From: Merluccius polli
Taxonomy: Eukaryota; Chordata; Actinopteri; Gadiformes; Merlucciidae
Direction of reading: 5' to 3'
DNA: 64,000 bases
Assembly: GCA_030340625.1 (NCBI GenBank)
Contig: JAOPHQ010001136.1
Span: 456,747 to 520,746, forward strand
In this document: piece after piece, positions 34,221 to 46,942 of the stretch
How the letters are laid out: each line of letters starts with the position of its first letter
How positions within the stretch are numbered: the first letter of the stretch is position 1
Notes under the pieces: model-generated
What the model saw: only the letters and a program-made list of their open reading frames with translations
What the model was told of the DNA's origin: nothing
The model's database searches: none
Position numbers and translations under genes: made by a program

Positions 34221-35273
34221 AATAAATGCACACAGATAAATATAAACTCACACACACACAAACGTAAACACACACATTCCCATGTTGGCCTAGTACAGAT
34301 GTAATAGGGGGTGTGGTGAGAGGGGGCGAGGCTCCATAGGAAAGACCAACCAATCCTCAACAGTGTTATCGTCATGCTGACGCCTGTAGGATACCTTCCA
34401 GAGGTCACGCCAAGTTTACCGCCTTCCCCTGCCAGAGGACAGTGGTGTGTGTGTATGGGGGGGGGGTTGTGTGTGCGCTTGTGGGGGGTGGGGGGGGTTG
34501 AGACTGGTGTGTGTGATCCACTGAGAATCACCCCGCAAGGTACGGCATGTGCTGTTGCCATGGAGACCAGTACGTAGAACTGTCTGTTGATGATGGCATG
34601 ATAGAACGACACTCGTCACAATTCGCAATGTTCTTACCGCATAACGCTAACTGTCGACTGGCCAATCACAACAGCATTCTTTCTGCTGGGCCACTGCTGC
34701 ACAGGAGTAGTTATGACCTAATGTTGAGTTATTACATATAACTTAAACATACAACAAAAACAAAGCAAACAGGTTGTATTGACCAACCTTGAATACATAA
34801 TGAATTGAACCATGAAACAGAAACACTAGAAGAGATAGGGAAAGGAGGAAGAAAGAAAGAAAAACGCAGTGAAAGCCATCAACGTGAAAACGGTGAGGAA
34901 AAGGGAGAGTGGTAGAAAACTGGGCAAAGCAGGCATGAAATGCCTGGTCTAATCCTCTGAAACCCTTTTAGTAATCCTGATATGTATAATATCTGCGGGT
35001 ATAAGAGCTGGTGTCCGCTGTGTGTCTGTCACACGGTTTAAACACCCGGGCATTCAAGGATGTTTTTTAAGCACCAGGGACCATTGCTATACATATTTTA
35101 AAGTCCATCCTCCTGTCTGCCTGGGTTTATTCTAAGGGTACTCCCCCCCCATCCCTCTGACAGTGGTGGCGTTCCCGTGTGTTACGGTAACGTGGACAAC
35201 AGCAGTGCATATGGCTGTACAGGTGGCAGGAATATAATCAAACACCCTTGTTTACCAGAGTCACACGCCATTT

Positions 35274-35326
<53 letters not shown>

Positions 35327-36275
35327 ATACCCTCTCTCTCTCTCTCTCTCTCTCTCTGTACCTCCTCTCCTCCCTAACCAGCTTGTTCTCAGGCTGTCTC
35401 TGTTCTGTCCATATGTTCATGTAAAACTCAAAACTCAAGGTGTATACAGAAAATTATAACATTCATTAAAACACAAGACAAATTTACAAATCTTTTGCAC
35501 ATGGTGAAAATTATGTACACACACACACACAAACACACACACTTCCCCAATAAATATTACCAGGAATTAATACACACGTTATCGATGCATAACAAAGTGA
35601 TCCGCTATTTCCAGGATTTTGTATACAAATTGGAATCGCTAATCGCTAAAGCTATTTTCAATAAGCTGTTAAACTCCAAAGTCACAATTTTTGGAAAGAT
35701 GTTAGCTCGGAGACAAAATTGAATGAGTGAATAAAGTAAAGCTTGTTAGTGTCGTTGGGCTAGCTTCAGGTCTGTGCACTCTGTTATGCTAATACAAGCT
35801 GCCATTCCACCCACACAGGAGATTTACCAGTACGGTTAAAAAAATATAAGATACGCTAATACTATTTTCATCCTCTCTCTTCCCTTGACTTACTTGACTT
35901 TTATCTGCCCAAGGTGCCACAGCGTTTTTGTGGGTAGTTTGGTATACCAGATATCAGTGAGTCTGTTCTCCATAACTAAAAAATGAATCGGAGGGTTACC
36001 CGGAATACAAAAGTGGGGGATGATGAACAAATATGCAACTGTAAAGCAATAACCCAAACTGTCATCGACCTCCCTCTCCTTATATATCTCCACTTAAGTG
36101 TTTCAAGGGGTTAAAAGAGGATATACATGAAAGGATATACATGAAAATGAGGATATACATGAAAGGTGACAAAACCTAGTAGCTGTTTTGTTCGGCTGCA
36201 CTTTTAGAAGAGTCGAGCCTTTGCATGAACGAGAAACACCTCCATTTGGGGACTTTTAGATACTGGAACTGAGAA
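34221..36275. other. Non-coding flank
   Basis: CA and G-rich runs (34440-34500), (CT)n at 35279-35357, and otherwise unremarkable sequence. I see no supported gene. Confidence 0.5.
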
Positions 36276-36770
36276 CTACATATATGACCTTGTAAAAGCC
36301 ACGGAAAAGATCAACCTGACCTTTTTTTGTACTGCGAGTGCGACTAGTGGTATCATGGATATAATGGGGGGGTGGGGGGGGGGGAATGTGTAAGGCAAGT
36401 CTTCAAGGACAAACAGAGCAGCTATCATCATCACAATAAACAAATGGAACAGCAAACTGCCACAGATTTGTCTACCGCGACTCCTCCTGAGCATCGATAA
36501 TGCTCTGGCATCCTGAAACGTCTCATCAGTATAGGAAGTGAGGACATGCTGTGGTGGCACTGATTGAACAATGACACCAGTGGATTTAAAACCAAGTGGT
36601 TGTACGTCAAGAGTGGGGTGAGGTGGTTGATTTGGGGCAATGGGCAAAAATGTTTGCCCCCGACAAAATGGACATGATGTGATTTTTTGTTCCACAAGAC
36701 ACTTGACCACAAAGTGCACATGTGCATGTGCACGCGATTCCAAGCACGATGCAAGGACTTTGGACCCCAT
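36276..36770 (-). other. Unidentified 164-codon ORF with CPFC motif
   Basis: I do not recognise this ORF. It contains KCLVEQKITSCPFCRGQTFL, reminiscent of the last half of a RING finger, and a hydrophobic segment (SLLFHLFIVMMIAALFVL) toward the C-terminus. Expected upstream cysteines of a RING are not in this frame, though Cys-rich sequence lies in another frame just upstream (ACTCTCALCGQVSC, about 36690-36730). It could be a frameshifted RING-protein pseudogene or chance. Confidence 0.25.
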
Positions 36771-36893
36771 GATGTAGGCTGCCGTTTGTATCTTTAGTCA
36801 TGTTGTTTCTCGTCGTTCCACTAGGGAGAAGTAAGCAGGACCAAAATACATTAAAACAAGAAAAAAACAGAGTAGACATGAAGCTGATGTTGG

Positions 36894-36894
<1 letters not shown>

Positions 36895-36963
<69 letters not shown>
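36895..36963. repeat. (TA)n microsatellite
   Basis: Pure TA run of about 68 bp. Confidence 0.97.
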
Positions 36964-36966
<3 letters not shown>

Positions 36967-38620
36967 TAACAGAGAATGCTATGTTTTTAGCTTTACATTG
37001 TCTACTCTGAGTTGTCTCAAAACATTTCTTGCTCTCCACGTGAGCCCTCAATGACTGTTGTTCATTAAAAGTTTCATCTCTTAAAATAAGACGAAGCGTA
37101 AAGTATTCTACGACAGGTGATCAGAATGCAACCTGGAGGAGATACTTCGTGATCACCGCGATCCCTAGCAATATACTGAGTATGGTGTAAAGATCTTTAT
37201 TCGTTTGTTTGTTGGTTTGTTTCCGTTTGAATTGTTTGTTTTGTTTTTGTACTGTGTTTTAAAATTGAAATTGAACACAAAAAAAGAAAAATGAAAAAAA
37301 AAATGAAATATATATATATATATATATTTGAACAATATAACGATGATTTCAAGTGCTTCCAGATTTTTAGAATCAATCATACATCTCCCCACCCCCATTT
37401 TACACACAGATACACACACAACACATACCTGTACATACACATACAAAAAACACACACATCCATCAGAAGAAAAAAAAAACATATATAGACTTAAATTTTA
37501 AAAAATGCATTGTATCCCTACACTGAACCATCATCTGAACCATGAAATTAACGTTTTTCTGTGCAGCTTTTCCATTCTGCGAAATGAAAATTAAAAATAC
37601 TGAAAAACCCTGAAAAAAACCACAAAAAAATGTCCCATGCTGTTTGATAATTTAATGGGCAGCTCTAAGCTACCTTGGATTGCTATGTTCTTCTTGTGTA
37701 TGTATGCCGTGCCATTCGTGTGCTGTGAACTTCGTCAACTTACTACAGCTTGTATAAGGGCTTTTTGTAGACGTAAAATGCAAAATGGACGCACTGAAGT
37801 CACAAGACATTTCTCTCTGGAGGTTTTTTTAAGAGGAAGTGGGAAGGCGAACAAGATGAGTTTGAATTTCCATGTGTATAAAAAACAACAACAACAAATG
37901 CGATATAAATAAAGTTTTGACTGATTCATCCACTGCAACAGTTTACCGTTGTGGATCTCTTCTCTCGCTTTCATTATCGCTCTTTCCCGCTTTCTCTCTC
38001 TCTCTCTTTCACTCTTTTTATCTCTTCCCCTATCTCTTCTCTAGCTCTCTAGCCTGAGGGTACCAACAAATAAGACCCCCCCCAGCCCCCCCTGCACCAT
38101 AGCACATGTATTATATGTAGATCTTTGGATTATCATCTCCCTCCTAGATATTAGCAAAATGTGCAGATAAGCAGCGATGACACACCACTGCAGCTTAGTA
38201 TCACCGAAGAACATAAATACATGAAATAAACAAATATTAAATAAATAAATGAAATAAAGAATTAGAATGAAATAATGAAGAAATAAATAAACAAATCCTA
38301 GCAGAAATGTGGCCTCAAGCTTACGTCTGGCCTAGTTTGAGATCTCGCAAGTTCCTCATCCTGTGACTAAATAAAATTGATAAATAAATAAACAGACAAA
38401 TAGATGAACTCCCCTTAAGGTTGACGGGTAAGTGACACTCATTAGAGGACACACATGGGATCATTCATAACACATGCTGATTGGACGGCAGCTCGTGGCT
38501 GTTCCACAGGGGATCATTAGAATGAAACCTCCGCACCCTGTGGGTACGGAGCTTGCTGTCTGTGTTTTGTGAGCCCTGTCCAAGTTCATCTGACAGCAGA
38601 GTGCAGAGACCTTATTTGCC
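36964..38620. other. Non-coding flank, A/T-rich
   Basis: Short TA run at 37309-37327, A-rich tracts, and AAATAAATAAAT-like sequence at 38215-38300. I see no gene. Confidence 0.5.
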
Positions 38621-38627
38621 TCCTCTT

Positions 38628-38742
38628 GCTCCTCCTACTCCATCCCTTACTCCTCCTGCTCCTCCTCCCCCCTCCTCCTCCCTCTTCCTCCTCTACCCCT
38701 TCCTCCTCCTCCTCCTCCTCCTCCTCCTCCTCCTCCTCCTCC
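38628..38742. repeat. (TCC)n trinucleotide tract
   Basis: Imperfect then perfect TCC repeats; the pure part is 38700-38742. Confidence 0.93.
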
Positions 38743-39084
38743 GTGCACAGGAGCTTTCCGTGGTGCTGAATCAGCATGCAAAACACAGCTCCCCAGCCAG
38801 CAGGCGGCAAATCAACAGAGAGATGAGCGATGAGAGACGGCTGTAAGGCAGGCGTCCATTAAAAAACTAGTGTCTGGGAGATCGCAAGCATGCGCTAGGC
38901 GAGCTAGCAAGTTTATAGCAGAACCCTGTTGTTGTTCAGCTCCAGCAGAGTGGAGTGTGCTAAATGGGTAGTAAGATTCATCGTGTTGCTTAAGTTTGAA
39001 CTAGTAGAGGTCAACAGCCGGAGAGAGAGGATATAGTAGATACACCTGGTCTGTTTGTTTTTTTTGTTCCTGAGCAGAGTGCGC

Positions 39085-39149
39085 ATATGAGTGTGTATGT
39101 GTGTCTGCATGTGTGTGCGTGTGTGCTTGCATGCGTGTGTGTGCATGCC

Positions 39150-39180
<31 letters not shown>

Positions 39181-39280
39181 GTGCTTGCATGCGTGTGTGC
39201 TTGCATGCGTGTGTGTGCATGCCTGTGTGTGTGTGTGTGTGTGCATGCGTGCGTTCGTGTGTGTGTGTATGCGTGTAAGG
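39085..39280. repeat. TG-rich minisatellite with GCTTGCATGC units
   Basis: (TG)n runs alternate with GTGTGCTTGCATGCGTGTGT blocks, repeated about four times. Confidence 0.9.
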
Positions 39281-39407
39281 GGGTGGTGGGCTTCTCCAGC
39301 TGTCTTGGATGTCACAGTTAGTCCGTGTGTCCCAGGGGCTTTTGGGACCAAATCCATCATAGAGAGCAAAGAGCCAAACGCCACCAGCACTATGCATTAG
39401 TTCCCCC

Positions 39408-39480
<73 letters not shown>

Positions 39481-39720
39481 GCGCTCTTTCTTTCTCTAAC
39501 TCATACACCTCGCTTCTCTCTCTCTCTTTCTTTCTATTTTCCTCACTCTCTCCCTATATATCTCTCTCTCTGATTGCATTCTATTAGCTTCTCACTCAGT
39601 ATACATTATACATACTAATACGTTATTTTGCTGCACACCCATACATACACACACACACAATGTCAATATCTGTGCCCCCCGCCCAAACACACACACACAC
39701 ACACACGTACACACACACAC
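39408..39720. repeat. (CT)n and (CA)n microsatellites
   Basis: A CT run of about 72 bp (39408-39479), further CT-rich sequence to about 39570, and CA runs at 39645-39720. Confidence 0.93.
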
Positions 39721-40284
39721 ACCACATTTCACCACACTCGACACCAGACTGAGCTCTTGCAGGTCAGAGGAGATGTGATTGTTACATTAGCATCACTTAT
39801 TCAGCCACGAATGCTAATCCTAATGCTAATGTGCTGGATAAAAAGGTTAGCAACGTACGCGGAAAGGACTGCGAGACCCACAATGCCGAGGGCATTTTTG
39901 TTCCTCCGTGGGCCGCTGCTGTGATATTAAAGCACACAATAGAAAGGTCCTGTGACATCACTCCCTCTGGTTATTCTGGGATGTCTGTGAGCAGATCTAA
40001 CACTACTGTAGAGTAGAATAGAATTGAATAAAATAGAATAGATTAGAATAGAATAGACAGACGACAGACAAAGAGTCTGTCAGCATTTAGCTAATACATT
40101 TTCTTTTTGTGGACAGAGGCAGAGTTGGCATTTTACCAGTGGGCCATTGTGCACGTGAAGGCCGGAGGAGGGGGCATGAGGAGACACCTGACAGAGGAAG
40201 ATAAGAGAGGGAGGGGACACATGCATAGAAAGGTGGCCCTCACCACAGACCAGGGACCAGCAAAATAATGAATAAATCACCAAG

Positions 40285-40741
40285 AGAGAGAGAGGAGGGA
40301 AAATGGACCATGAGACACACAGAGAGATAGAGAGAGGGGGGAAGAGAGAGAGGGGAGAGAGGGAGAAAAAGGGGGTGGGGAGAAAGAGAGGGGAGAGAGA
40401 GAAAAAAAGGGGGCAGGGAGAAAGAGAGAGAGGGCGGGCAAAAGGAAGAAAGAAAGAGAGGAGGGGAGAGGGAGGGGAGAGAGAGAGGCAGAGAGAGCAA
40501 TGAGACAGAGAGAGAGAGAGAGAGAGAGAGACGCACATAGTGAGTGAGAAAGAGCAAGAGAGAAGGGGGGAGAATATCTCACATTCAAAGGAATTTGGCC
40601 AAGAATAGACGGAGGAGGAGAGGGGGAGCGGGCGAAACCAGCAGAAGTACAAGCAGGTGGAGACAAAAGGAATCAGAGAGAAAAGAGAGGGGATTTTCAG
40701 CAAGACACAGAGGGAAAATCTGAATGAGAGAGAGAGAGAGA

Positions 40742-40839
<98 letters not shown>

Positions 40840-40848
40840 AAGATTTGA
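40285..40848. repeat. Purine-rich (GA)n tract
   Basis: Degenerate GA/GGGA from 40285, then a nearly pure GA array from about 40725 to 40835. Confidence 0.93.
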
Positions 40849-42059
40849 TGGGAAAAACACACCGGCGGAGCGGTGGAGTTGTTGTGAAGACAAAAGAAAA
40901 AGCCTAAGGGTTCCAAATCTCTGTCCTCCAGATGCCCTTGGGAGAAGCTGGAGGAAGCGCAGGATCAGCAGGGCGGCTAAACTGCCTCATTACACCAGAC
41001 ACAGGCGGTACCCAGGTGCTGATTGGCGGAAAATGTGCAAATGTAGAAAAATGGTTTAGGAATGATTTAAGTCTGGTTGGTCCTCTGTGTGTTCAGGTGT
41101 GTCCGGAGTAAATGGGACAAAAGAAGTTATGAAGGTGTTTAGTGATTAAGAAAAAACACATTTAATGTAAATAGAGACTATATAGTACATATTGAAATGT
41201 GCCAGATTTGATTATGAATGCACCTCTGGTTCTTCATTGTTTGATTGATATGGTCTGAATGAAACAGGTGTTACTGGGCACATAACAGGCATGCTCTTCC
41301 CCGTCGCTATCTGTCACTCTCTCTCTCTCTCTTTCTCTATCTGGATATCACACACACACACAAACAAACACAGACACCTAAACACATACGGAAACCCAAG
41401 TAAGCATCAATACTTGCACACACAGCATGTATGACTCACATGTATGACTCAAAATGCACACCGATATCACACACACACACACATGGAGGGAAACAATAGA
41501 CCTTTTCCAGAAATGACTCACTTAAACATGCCTGTGCACACACACACAAACACACACACACACACACACACACACGCAACTCACTCAAACACACACACAT
41601 GCAGGCTGGAGTAGTGATGGCGCTATCAATCTGGTGATCTCTGTCTACAGTGGGTATCTGTCACCACACACTGATAAACCTGTGTGTGTGCATGCGTGCT
41701 TGTGTGTGTGTTTGTGTAAATCGTGGAGGACACCTCTCTAACCATCAAAGGCAGAGCGATGCATATCCTACTGTAAGGACATAAGGGAGAAAAAATGAAG
41801 AAAAAAGAAAAATCAAGAGCAGAGAAACAGAGGTGGAGAAATGGGTTTTTAAGGGTAGAAAAGTGATATACAGCCTTGCAAAGGATGGAAGAGGAGAATG
41901 TAAAGCAGGAGAATGTGTGTTTTCAACAAGTCACAAACTGGGCGGAGAGGAGACTGGGCAGTATGGAGAGAATGAAAGAAGAGAGACAGATAACAATACA
42001 GAAAGAAAAACATGCACAAAGCAAAGGGAAGTGAGAGATGATGGCAGGATTATTGTCTC
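40849..42059. other. Non-coding flank with CA runs
   Basis: CA runs at 41348-41372, 41467-41482 and 41537-41605 and no supported gene. Confidence 0.5.
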
Positions 42060-42121
42060 GTGGCTAGGGTTTTAGGCCTCCTAGCCAAAAGGTTCCGTGT
42101 TCGATCCACAACGTCCATAGC
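42050..42121 (+). repeat. tRNA-derived SINE
   Basis: CTCGTGGCTAGGGTTTTAGG carries an A-box-like block, GGTTCCGTGTTCGATCCACA a B-box-like block, and CAACGTCCATAGCCTGACA matches the SINE at 17385-17465. It is truncated by the adjoining minisatellite. Confidence 0.6.
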
Positions 42122-42217
42122 CTGACATCATCAGACAAATTCACAATGACATCACCAGACCAATGCAGCATGACATCACCAGACCAATGCACCATGACAT
42201 CACAAGACGAATTCACC
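42122..42217. repeat. 24-bp minisatellite, four copies
   Basis: Units like ATGACATCACCAGACCAATG plus CAGC repeat four times directly after the SINE. The unit length is a multiple of three, so one frame reads MTSPDQCx repeats, probably by chance. Confidence 0.9.
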
Positions 42218-42224
42218 ATGTGTA

Positions 42225-42800
42225 TTAAGCCGTGTTTCCACCCAGAACTTTTGGTCTCAGGAACTACTTTTCAAGGAACTAAAAGGTTCCTTCAGTCCGT
42301 TGTTGTCTGCATTTCCACCACGGTCTAAAAACCTGTGAAGATTAGGCTGTATTGTAGTGCACAACATGCACCACCAGAGGTCAGTCTACTGGAGGAACAA
42401 GCAGCTGAGCTGAGAAAGATGAAACATTTAAAACCATATCAGTGGCAGCCACCTTGGTTGATTATCAAAATGCCTCAACAGCGCTCCTCTGTCAATCGTA
42501 TCAATCCCGCCCCATATTAGATAAACGGTTGCGATTGGCCTGACCCGGGCCAGGTCAGCTGGAAATCTGTCTGAACAGGAGGGGTGCCAGACCTGCCAGA
42601 GCAAATAAAACATGAGCTTGTAGATTTGTTTGGTTCCCAGGTTCTACCTGTTCCTCCTTGTGCAAGCAATCCTAACCTGACCTGCTTCTTAATAACATGT
42701 TCGCAATCTATAAATGAAGTGTACACAGGTAGGTGGTAAAAAGCATATGCGCTTGGCACACAAGGCTTAATAGTTACATTGAAAGAGCTAGGTAGGAGAA
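42225..42800. other. Repeat-like non-coding segment
   Basis: GCCGTGTTTCCACCCAGAAC and GGAACTAAAAGGTTCC resemble ends of common fish MITEs, but I could not find matching termini. No gene. Confidence 0.35.
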
Positions 42801-43002
42801 GGGGGAGCTGTAATCTCTCTCTCTCTCTCTCTGCTGCATGCTGGGAGTGAGTCGTGTGGAGTGAGACGCTGAGCCTTTGTTCCTTAGTAATTTGACTTAA
42901 TGTGGTTTATTGGGTATAGTTTCACTTTAAGTTTATTGTTAGTGTGTGTTTGTGCTTTTCTTTTCCCTCCTGCCGGTGTCTCGCCGGTCAGCGTCTTCAG
43001 AC

Positions 43003-44075
43003 GCTATGGTAAATGGAGTCACATTTGGCCACCTCACGCGAAAGCATGGCATTAAAATGAATGCCAGCTTTCCGTGCAGCATGGAGGATATTGGGCTTGC
43101 GGTGGGAGAGAAGGCCGGGCACGGCAGCGTGAACAGCGCCGTGGTCATCTTCCTGGATCAGGTGGAGAAGGTGAACCGCATCGTAGAGACAGGCATCAAG
43201 GTGAAACAAAATTTGTTTGTGCAGGTGGTGCTGCTGACACAGCCATCCACCAGGGTGATCCCGTCTAATGTCCCTCCATTCGAGCTCTCCAGACATGGGA
43301 AGGTGGTGTCGCCCCCAATAAAAAAGATTATGTCTGGATGTAGATCTCAGCTGCTGAAACATGTAGTGTCTCACCGTAGACAGCTGTTTATGATACTTAA
43401 CATGCGGGATGCGGACCTCAACCTCCGATGCCATGCTAAAGTAGATGATTCCGACTATGTGATATTAGTCGGCTATGAAGTGTTTTGGTTGTGGCGAGGA
43501 GGCACACACCGTGAAAGCCTGTCCGAGACAAGGGGATCCGGCCGGGAGGTGACGCCCAGCCCTGTGGCGGGGCTTTCCGCCGCTCCGGTTGCAGCGGAGC
43601 GGCGGTGGGCCACTGCGGGCTGCGGCATCTGAGCGGCCGATAGCGGCGCCGTGGACCTCGCCGTGTCTCGTCGCTGCTGTGTCCGACCTGGAGCACGTGG
43701 TGGTGAGTATGAATGATGTGCACGGTGTGGGTGAAAATGATCAGGGAAGTGAGGGAGAGGTGTTGGGTGATGTGGTGGAAAGAGAGGTGGGTGAGGAAAC
43801 AGCTGGAAAAAGTGAGTGAAGTGCAGATAAATAATGGTGGAGTCAGTGAAGCACAGGAGGGAATATCAGAGGAGGAGGATGAAAAACAGGCAGAGGAGAC
43901 AGGTGTGGGGGGCAGTAAGCCTACATGGGGGAACAGGTGGAGGAGGCTGAGATGGAGGAGGAGGAGGAGGAGGAGGAGGAGGAGGAGGAGGAGGAGGACC
44001 AAGACGTTTGTAGCACAAAAAAAAAAAAAACGCTAAAGGGGTTAAAATTGAAGAGCATTTCCCAGTTTTAAGTTT
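43003..44075 (+). pseudogene. Tx1-like LINE ORF1, copy 2
   Basis: ATG at 43003 starts an ORF with MVNGVTFGHLTRKHGIKMNA, NSAVVIFLDQVEKVNRIVET, RVIPSNVPPFELSRHGKVVS and HVVSHRRQLFMILNMRDADL, the same blocks as copy 1 and better preserved. A frameshift at about 43475 precedes a CCHC knuckle CFGCGEEAHTVKAC (43477-43520) in the next frame. An acidic tail of Glu repeats (GAG)n lies at 43955-43995. The protein would bind LINE RNA. The C-terminus appears to resume near 49893 (LRKLKAKR), after the nested insertions. Confidence 0.85.
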
Positions 44076-44087
44076 GTTTTACACTGG

Positions 44088-44525
44088 ATTTACACCGGGG
44101 ATGTCTGCGTCGCGTTACGGCTGCGTCGCGTTACGGCTGCGTCCTCTGCCCTGCGTCAATTTCCACCGGACGCGTTACGGCAGCGTAGACAAAGTCAGTT
44201 ATAAACGACAACGATTTGTGGCCGTGTTCGATCGGGAGGGTGGTTTTATTTTGAAAATTGACCGGATGCTCTATGGCTTTTACTATTTCACTTCCTGCCC
44301 GGTCGGTCTGCTCTTTTTAAATTGACGCGTTTCAGCAGCGGCTCGCGTCAAAAATAGAACGCTGCATAAAGATAGCGTTGCGGCTGCGGCGCGACGCTCC
44401 TGGGACGCAGCTGAGACGTTACGCATCGCGCCCGGTGGAAATGCTCTCATTGACTAGAGTGGCAGCGATCAGCAGCGGCGAACGCGACACAGCCTTAACG
44501 CGACGCAGATGTCCCCGGTGTAAAT
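44088..44525. mobile_element. MITE with ATTTACACCGGGGA termini
   Basis: ATTTACACCGGGGATGTCTG at the left is matched, inverted, by CAGATGTCCCCGGTGTAAAT at the right, and the inverted similarity continues through GCGTCGCGTTA. GC-rich interior with GCGTTACGGC repeats and no ORF that I trust. No clear TSD, so the superfamily is unassigned. Confidence 0.75.
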
Positions 44526-45007
44526 GAGCCTTTATACCTCGGCCAGACTCCACATGAGTCAAAAGGATTGATTGATTGATAGCACTTTATTGATCCCCCG
44601 GGGGGGAAATTTGTGTGTTACAGCACAGCAGCAGCCAAGAAAGATGGAGACATCCAAGATAGAGATAAGATAATGCAATACAATACAAGGTAGGGCCAGA
44701 GTAAGGACAAACACAACACAAACAGGACAAATAACAAACACACAATACCGTACCTAAGTGTTTGTATGATACAGGACAAATAGCAAATACGCAATACAGT
44801 AAGTGTTTATATGATAATAGTCTAAAAAAGGTATAATCTACAGTCTAATATAATAATAGTATAATATGTATGGTAATAGAATAATAATAATAATAATAAT
44901 AGTATAATATAATATAATAATAGTATTATAGTTGCAGTATAATATATAATATAATATAAGTGGCCCAGAGACAGTATACAAAAAATTCACAGTATACAAT
45001 GTGTGTA

Positions 45008-45009
<2 letters not shown>

Positions 45010-45048
<39 letters not shown>
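45010..45048. repeat. Poly(C) run of 39
   Basis: Thirty-nine consecutive C on the + strand. Such a run can form an i-motif/G-quadruplex and its exact length is sequencing-sensitive. Confidence 0.95.
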
Positions 45049-45049
<1 letters not shown>

Positions 45050-45821
45050 CTTTCGCTCTGTCTCGCTCTCTCTCGGACCCGTCTGTGAATAGCCCCTGTT
45101 GTGGTTATATATTATTGTCTGACTATCTCTTAGTGACATTCGTGGGTCTCTAATCTGGTTGTGTTAAATGAATAATCCACATGGAGGCGAGACTGTAACT
45201 GACAAACTCTTTACTGTGTTCAACTCAATGACAACAGACAGAAGTAATCACACTCTGTGCACCTCGTGTGCACAGTCTAATATTCGAGCACCGAGTGCCC
45301 GATCAGATACACCACAGCCCCTCCTCTCCGTGCTGAACACTCAATGTTCATGCGCATGAAGGATTGTTTTTCCCGAAAGTCTGTGAATTGTGCGAAAAAA
45401 CGCAGAAAATCGAACCTGTTCCGAAAACTTTAATGACGGACGAAAGTTTCGGAGTTGGTGTGTAAATGTGATTGACACAATGTGAGGTCGTATTTATTTT
45501 TAAACGTGCAACAATTTCAGACGAAAAATACGGACTTGGTGTGCAAAGGCTTAATGTTAATTATTTAACAATGACGCTGAATGTTTGCTCCCTCAATCCA
45601 AATGAATATTGAAAAATACTTTCAAAGATTCAAAAGGGCTCGTACTGAGGAGGCGAAAAGACAATCTGGTGTTTTTTCACTTATGACACAAAGTGAAGCA
45701 ATGGAGCTGTATTTATTGTTTAGTTATTTGTCACAAAGTACTTGCCAATTAAAATATACAGTTGAGCCCCTTTATATACAGTGGTATTATTTAATAATTG
45801 ATTAAAACATAGTTCTAGTTT
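45049..45821. other. Unexplained segment between poly(C) and poly(G) runs
   Basis: About 770 bp bounded by C39 on the left and G18 (45822-45839) on the right, inside the - strand LINE. It lacks a recognisable ORF; ACGGACGAAAGTTTCGGAGT is followed by a similar ACGAAAAATACGGACTTGG. It may be another insertion. Confidence 0.4.
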
Positions 45822-46218
45822 GGGGGGGGGGGGGGGGGGCGGGAAACACTGGAGGGGATGAGAGGGGTTGCCCAGGATGGTCTTGATCAGTGTTAATTTT
45901 GACAGCAAATTCTGATTTAGTCTTAGTCTTTTGAATACCACATATTTAGTTTTAGTCATATTTTAGTCATCTGAAAAAAAGTAGTCTTAGTCTAGTTTTA
46001 GTCGACTAAATATCATAAGAGTTTTAGTCTTAGTCTAGTTTTAAGTCTTTTAGTCTTAGTCTAGTTTTAGTCAACCAAATATTAGCAGATTTTAGTAAAT
46101 CTCCTAATCTAAATCTACAGATGACTTAGTCGACTAAATGTTTCTCCAGAATTTCCGGTCATTGGAAGTATCCATCAGTCTGTTATGGAATGGTATTAAG
46201 GTTTGAATATGCAATACA

Positions 46219-46279
<61 letters not shown>
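46219..46279. repeat. (TA)n microsatellite
   Basis: TA run of about 60 bp at the left border of hAT element b. Confidence 0.97.
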
Positions 46280-46281
<2 letters not shown>

Positions 46282-46450
46282 GAGCTGCCCCCGACTAAAA
46301 GATTTTCTTCATCGACTCTTAGTCGCCATTTGAAGCCGATAGTCGACTAATCGTCGCACTTTTAATGTAATTATTTCGATTTATTTTTTGGGGCATCAGA
46401 AAGTGTTTTGAGTTCCAGTGCGAGAGGGTTATAACAGAAACACTGTTAAC

Positions 46451-46942
46451 TAGGGATGTCCAATATTATCGGCCCACCGATATTATCGGCCGATATTGGC
46501 ATAAAAAATCAGTATCGGAAAATATCGGTATCGGTTTTTTAACCGATACCGAAATCGATTTTGAAATAATTTCAGACATCTGTTATGTTTCAAGTGAGGA
46601 CGTGGTTTGATGACATCATCAAACGCGCCGCGCCGTCTCAATAACAAGCCTGGGCGTGTGCAGCCGTGTAGTGGGATGCTAGTTGTAGCTGTGGTTATGT
46701 CGGTGGTTTGGAATTATTTCAAAGTTTCTATGTTGAATAGTAAAATAGGGGTCAGTGCAACATACTAACGCATTCTGCGAAACAGTCTCAATCATAAAGC
46801 CTATTGCAATGAGTGTAAAGCGGAGGTTTCACGTGGCCGCATATATCGGTATCGGTATCGGTTGATATCGGTATCGGAAATTAAGAGTTGAACAATATCG
46901 GTTATCGGTTATTGGTAAAAAAGCCAATATCGGACATCCCTA
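46451..46942. mobile_element. hAT MITE 'c', TSD CTGTTAAC
   Basis: TAGGGATGTCCAATATTATC at the left and CCAATATCGGACATCCCTA at the right are terminal inverted repeats. CTGTTAAC is duplicated at 46443-46450 and 46943-46950. The interior is rich in TATCGG/CCGATA repeats, mutually inverted. No ORF. Nested in element b. Confidence 0.93.

Noticed and set aside
40080..41059. 278-codon - strand ORF and 111-codon + strand ORF
   Set aside because: Low-complexity purine tract with no conserved motif.
44097..44160. CpG-rich promoter
   Set aside because: The GCGTTACGGC repeats belong to a TIR-bounded MITE.
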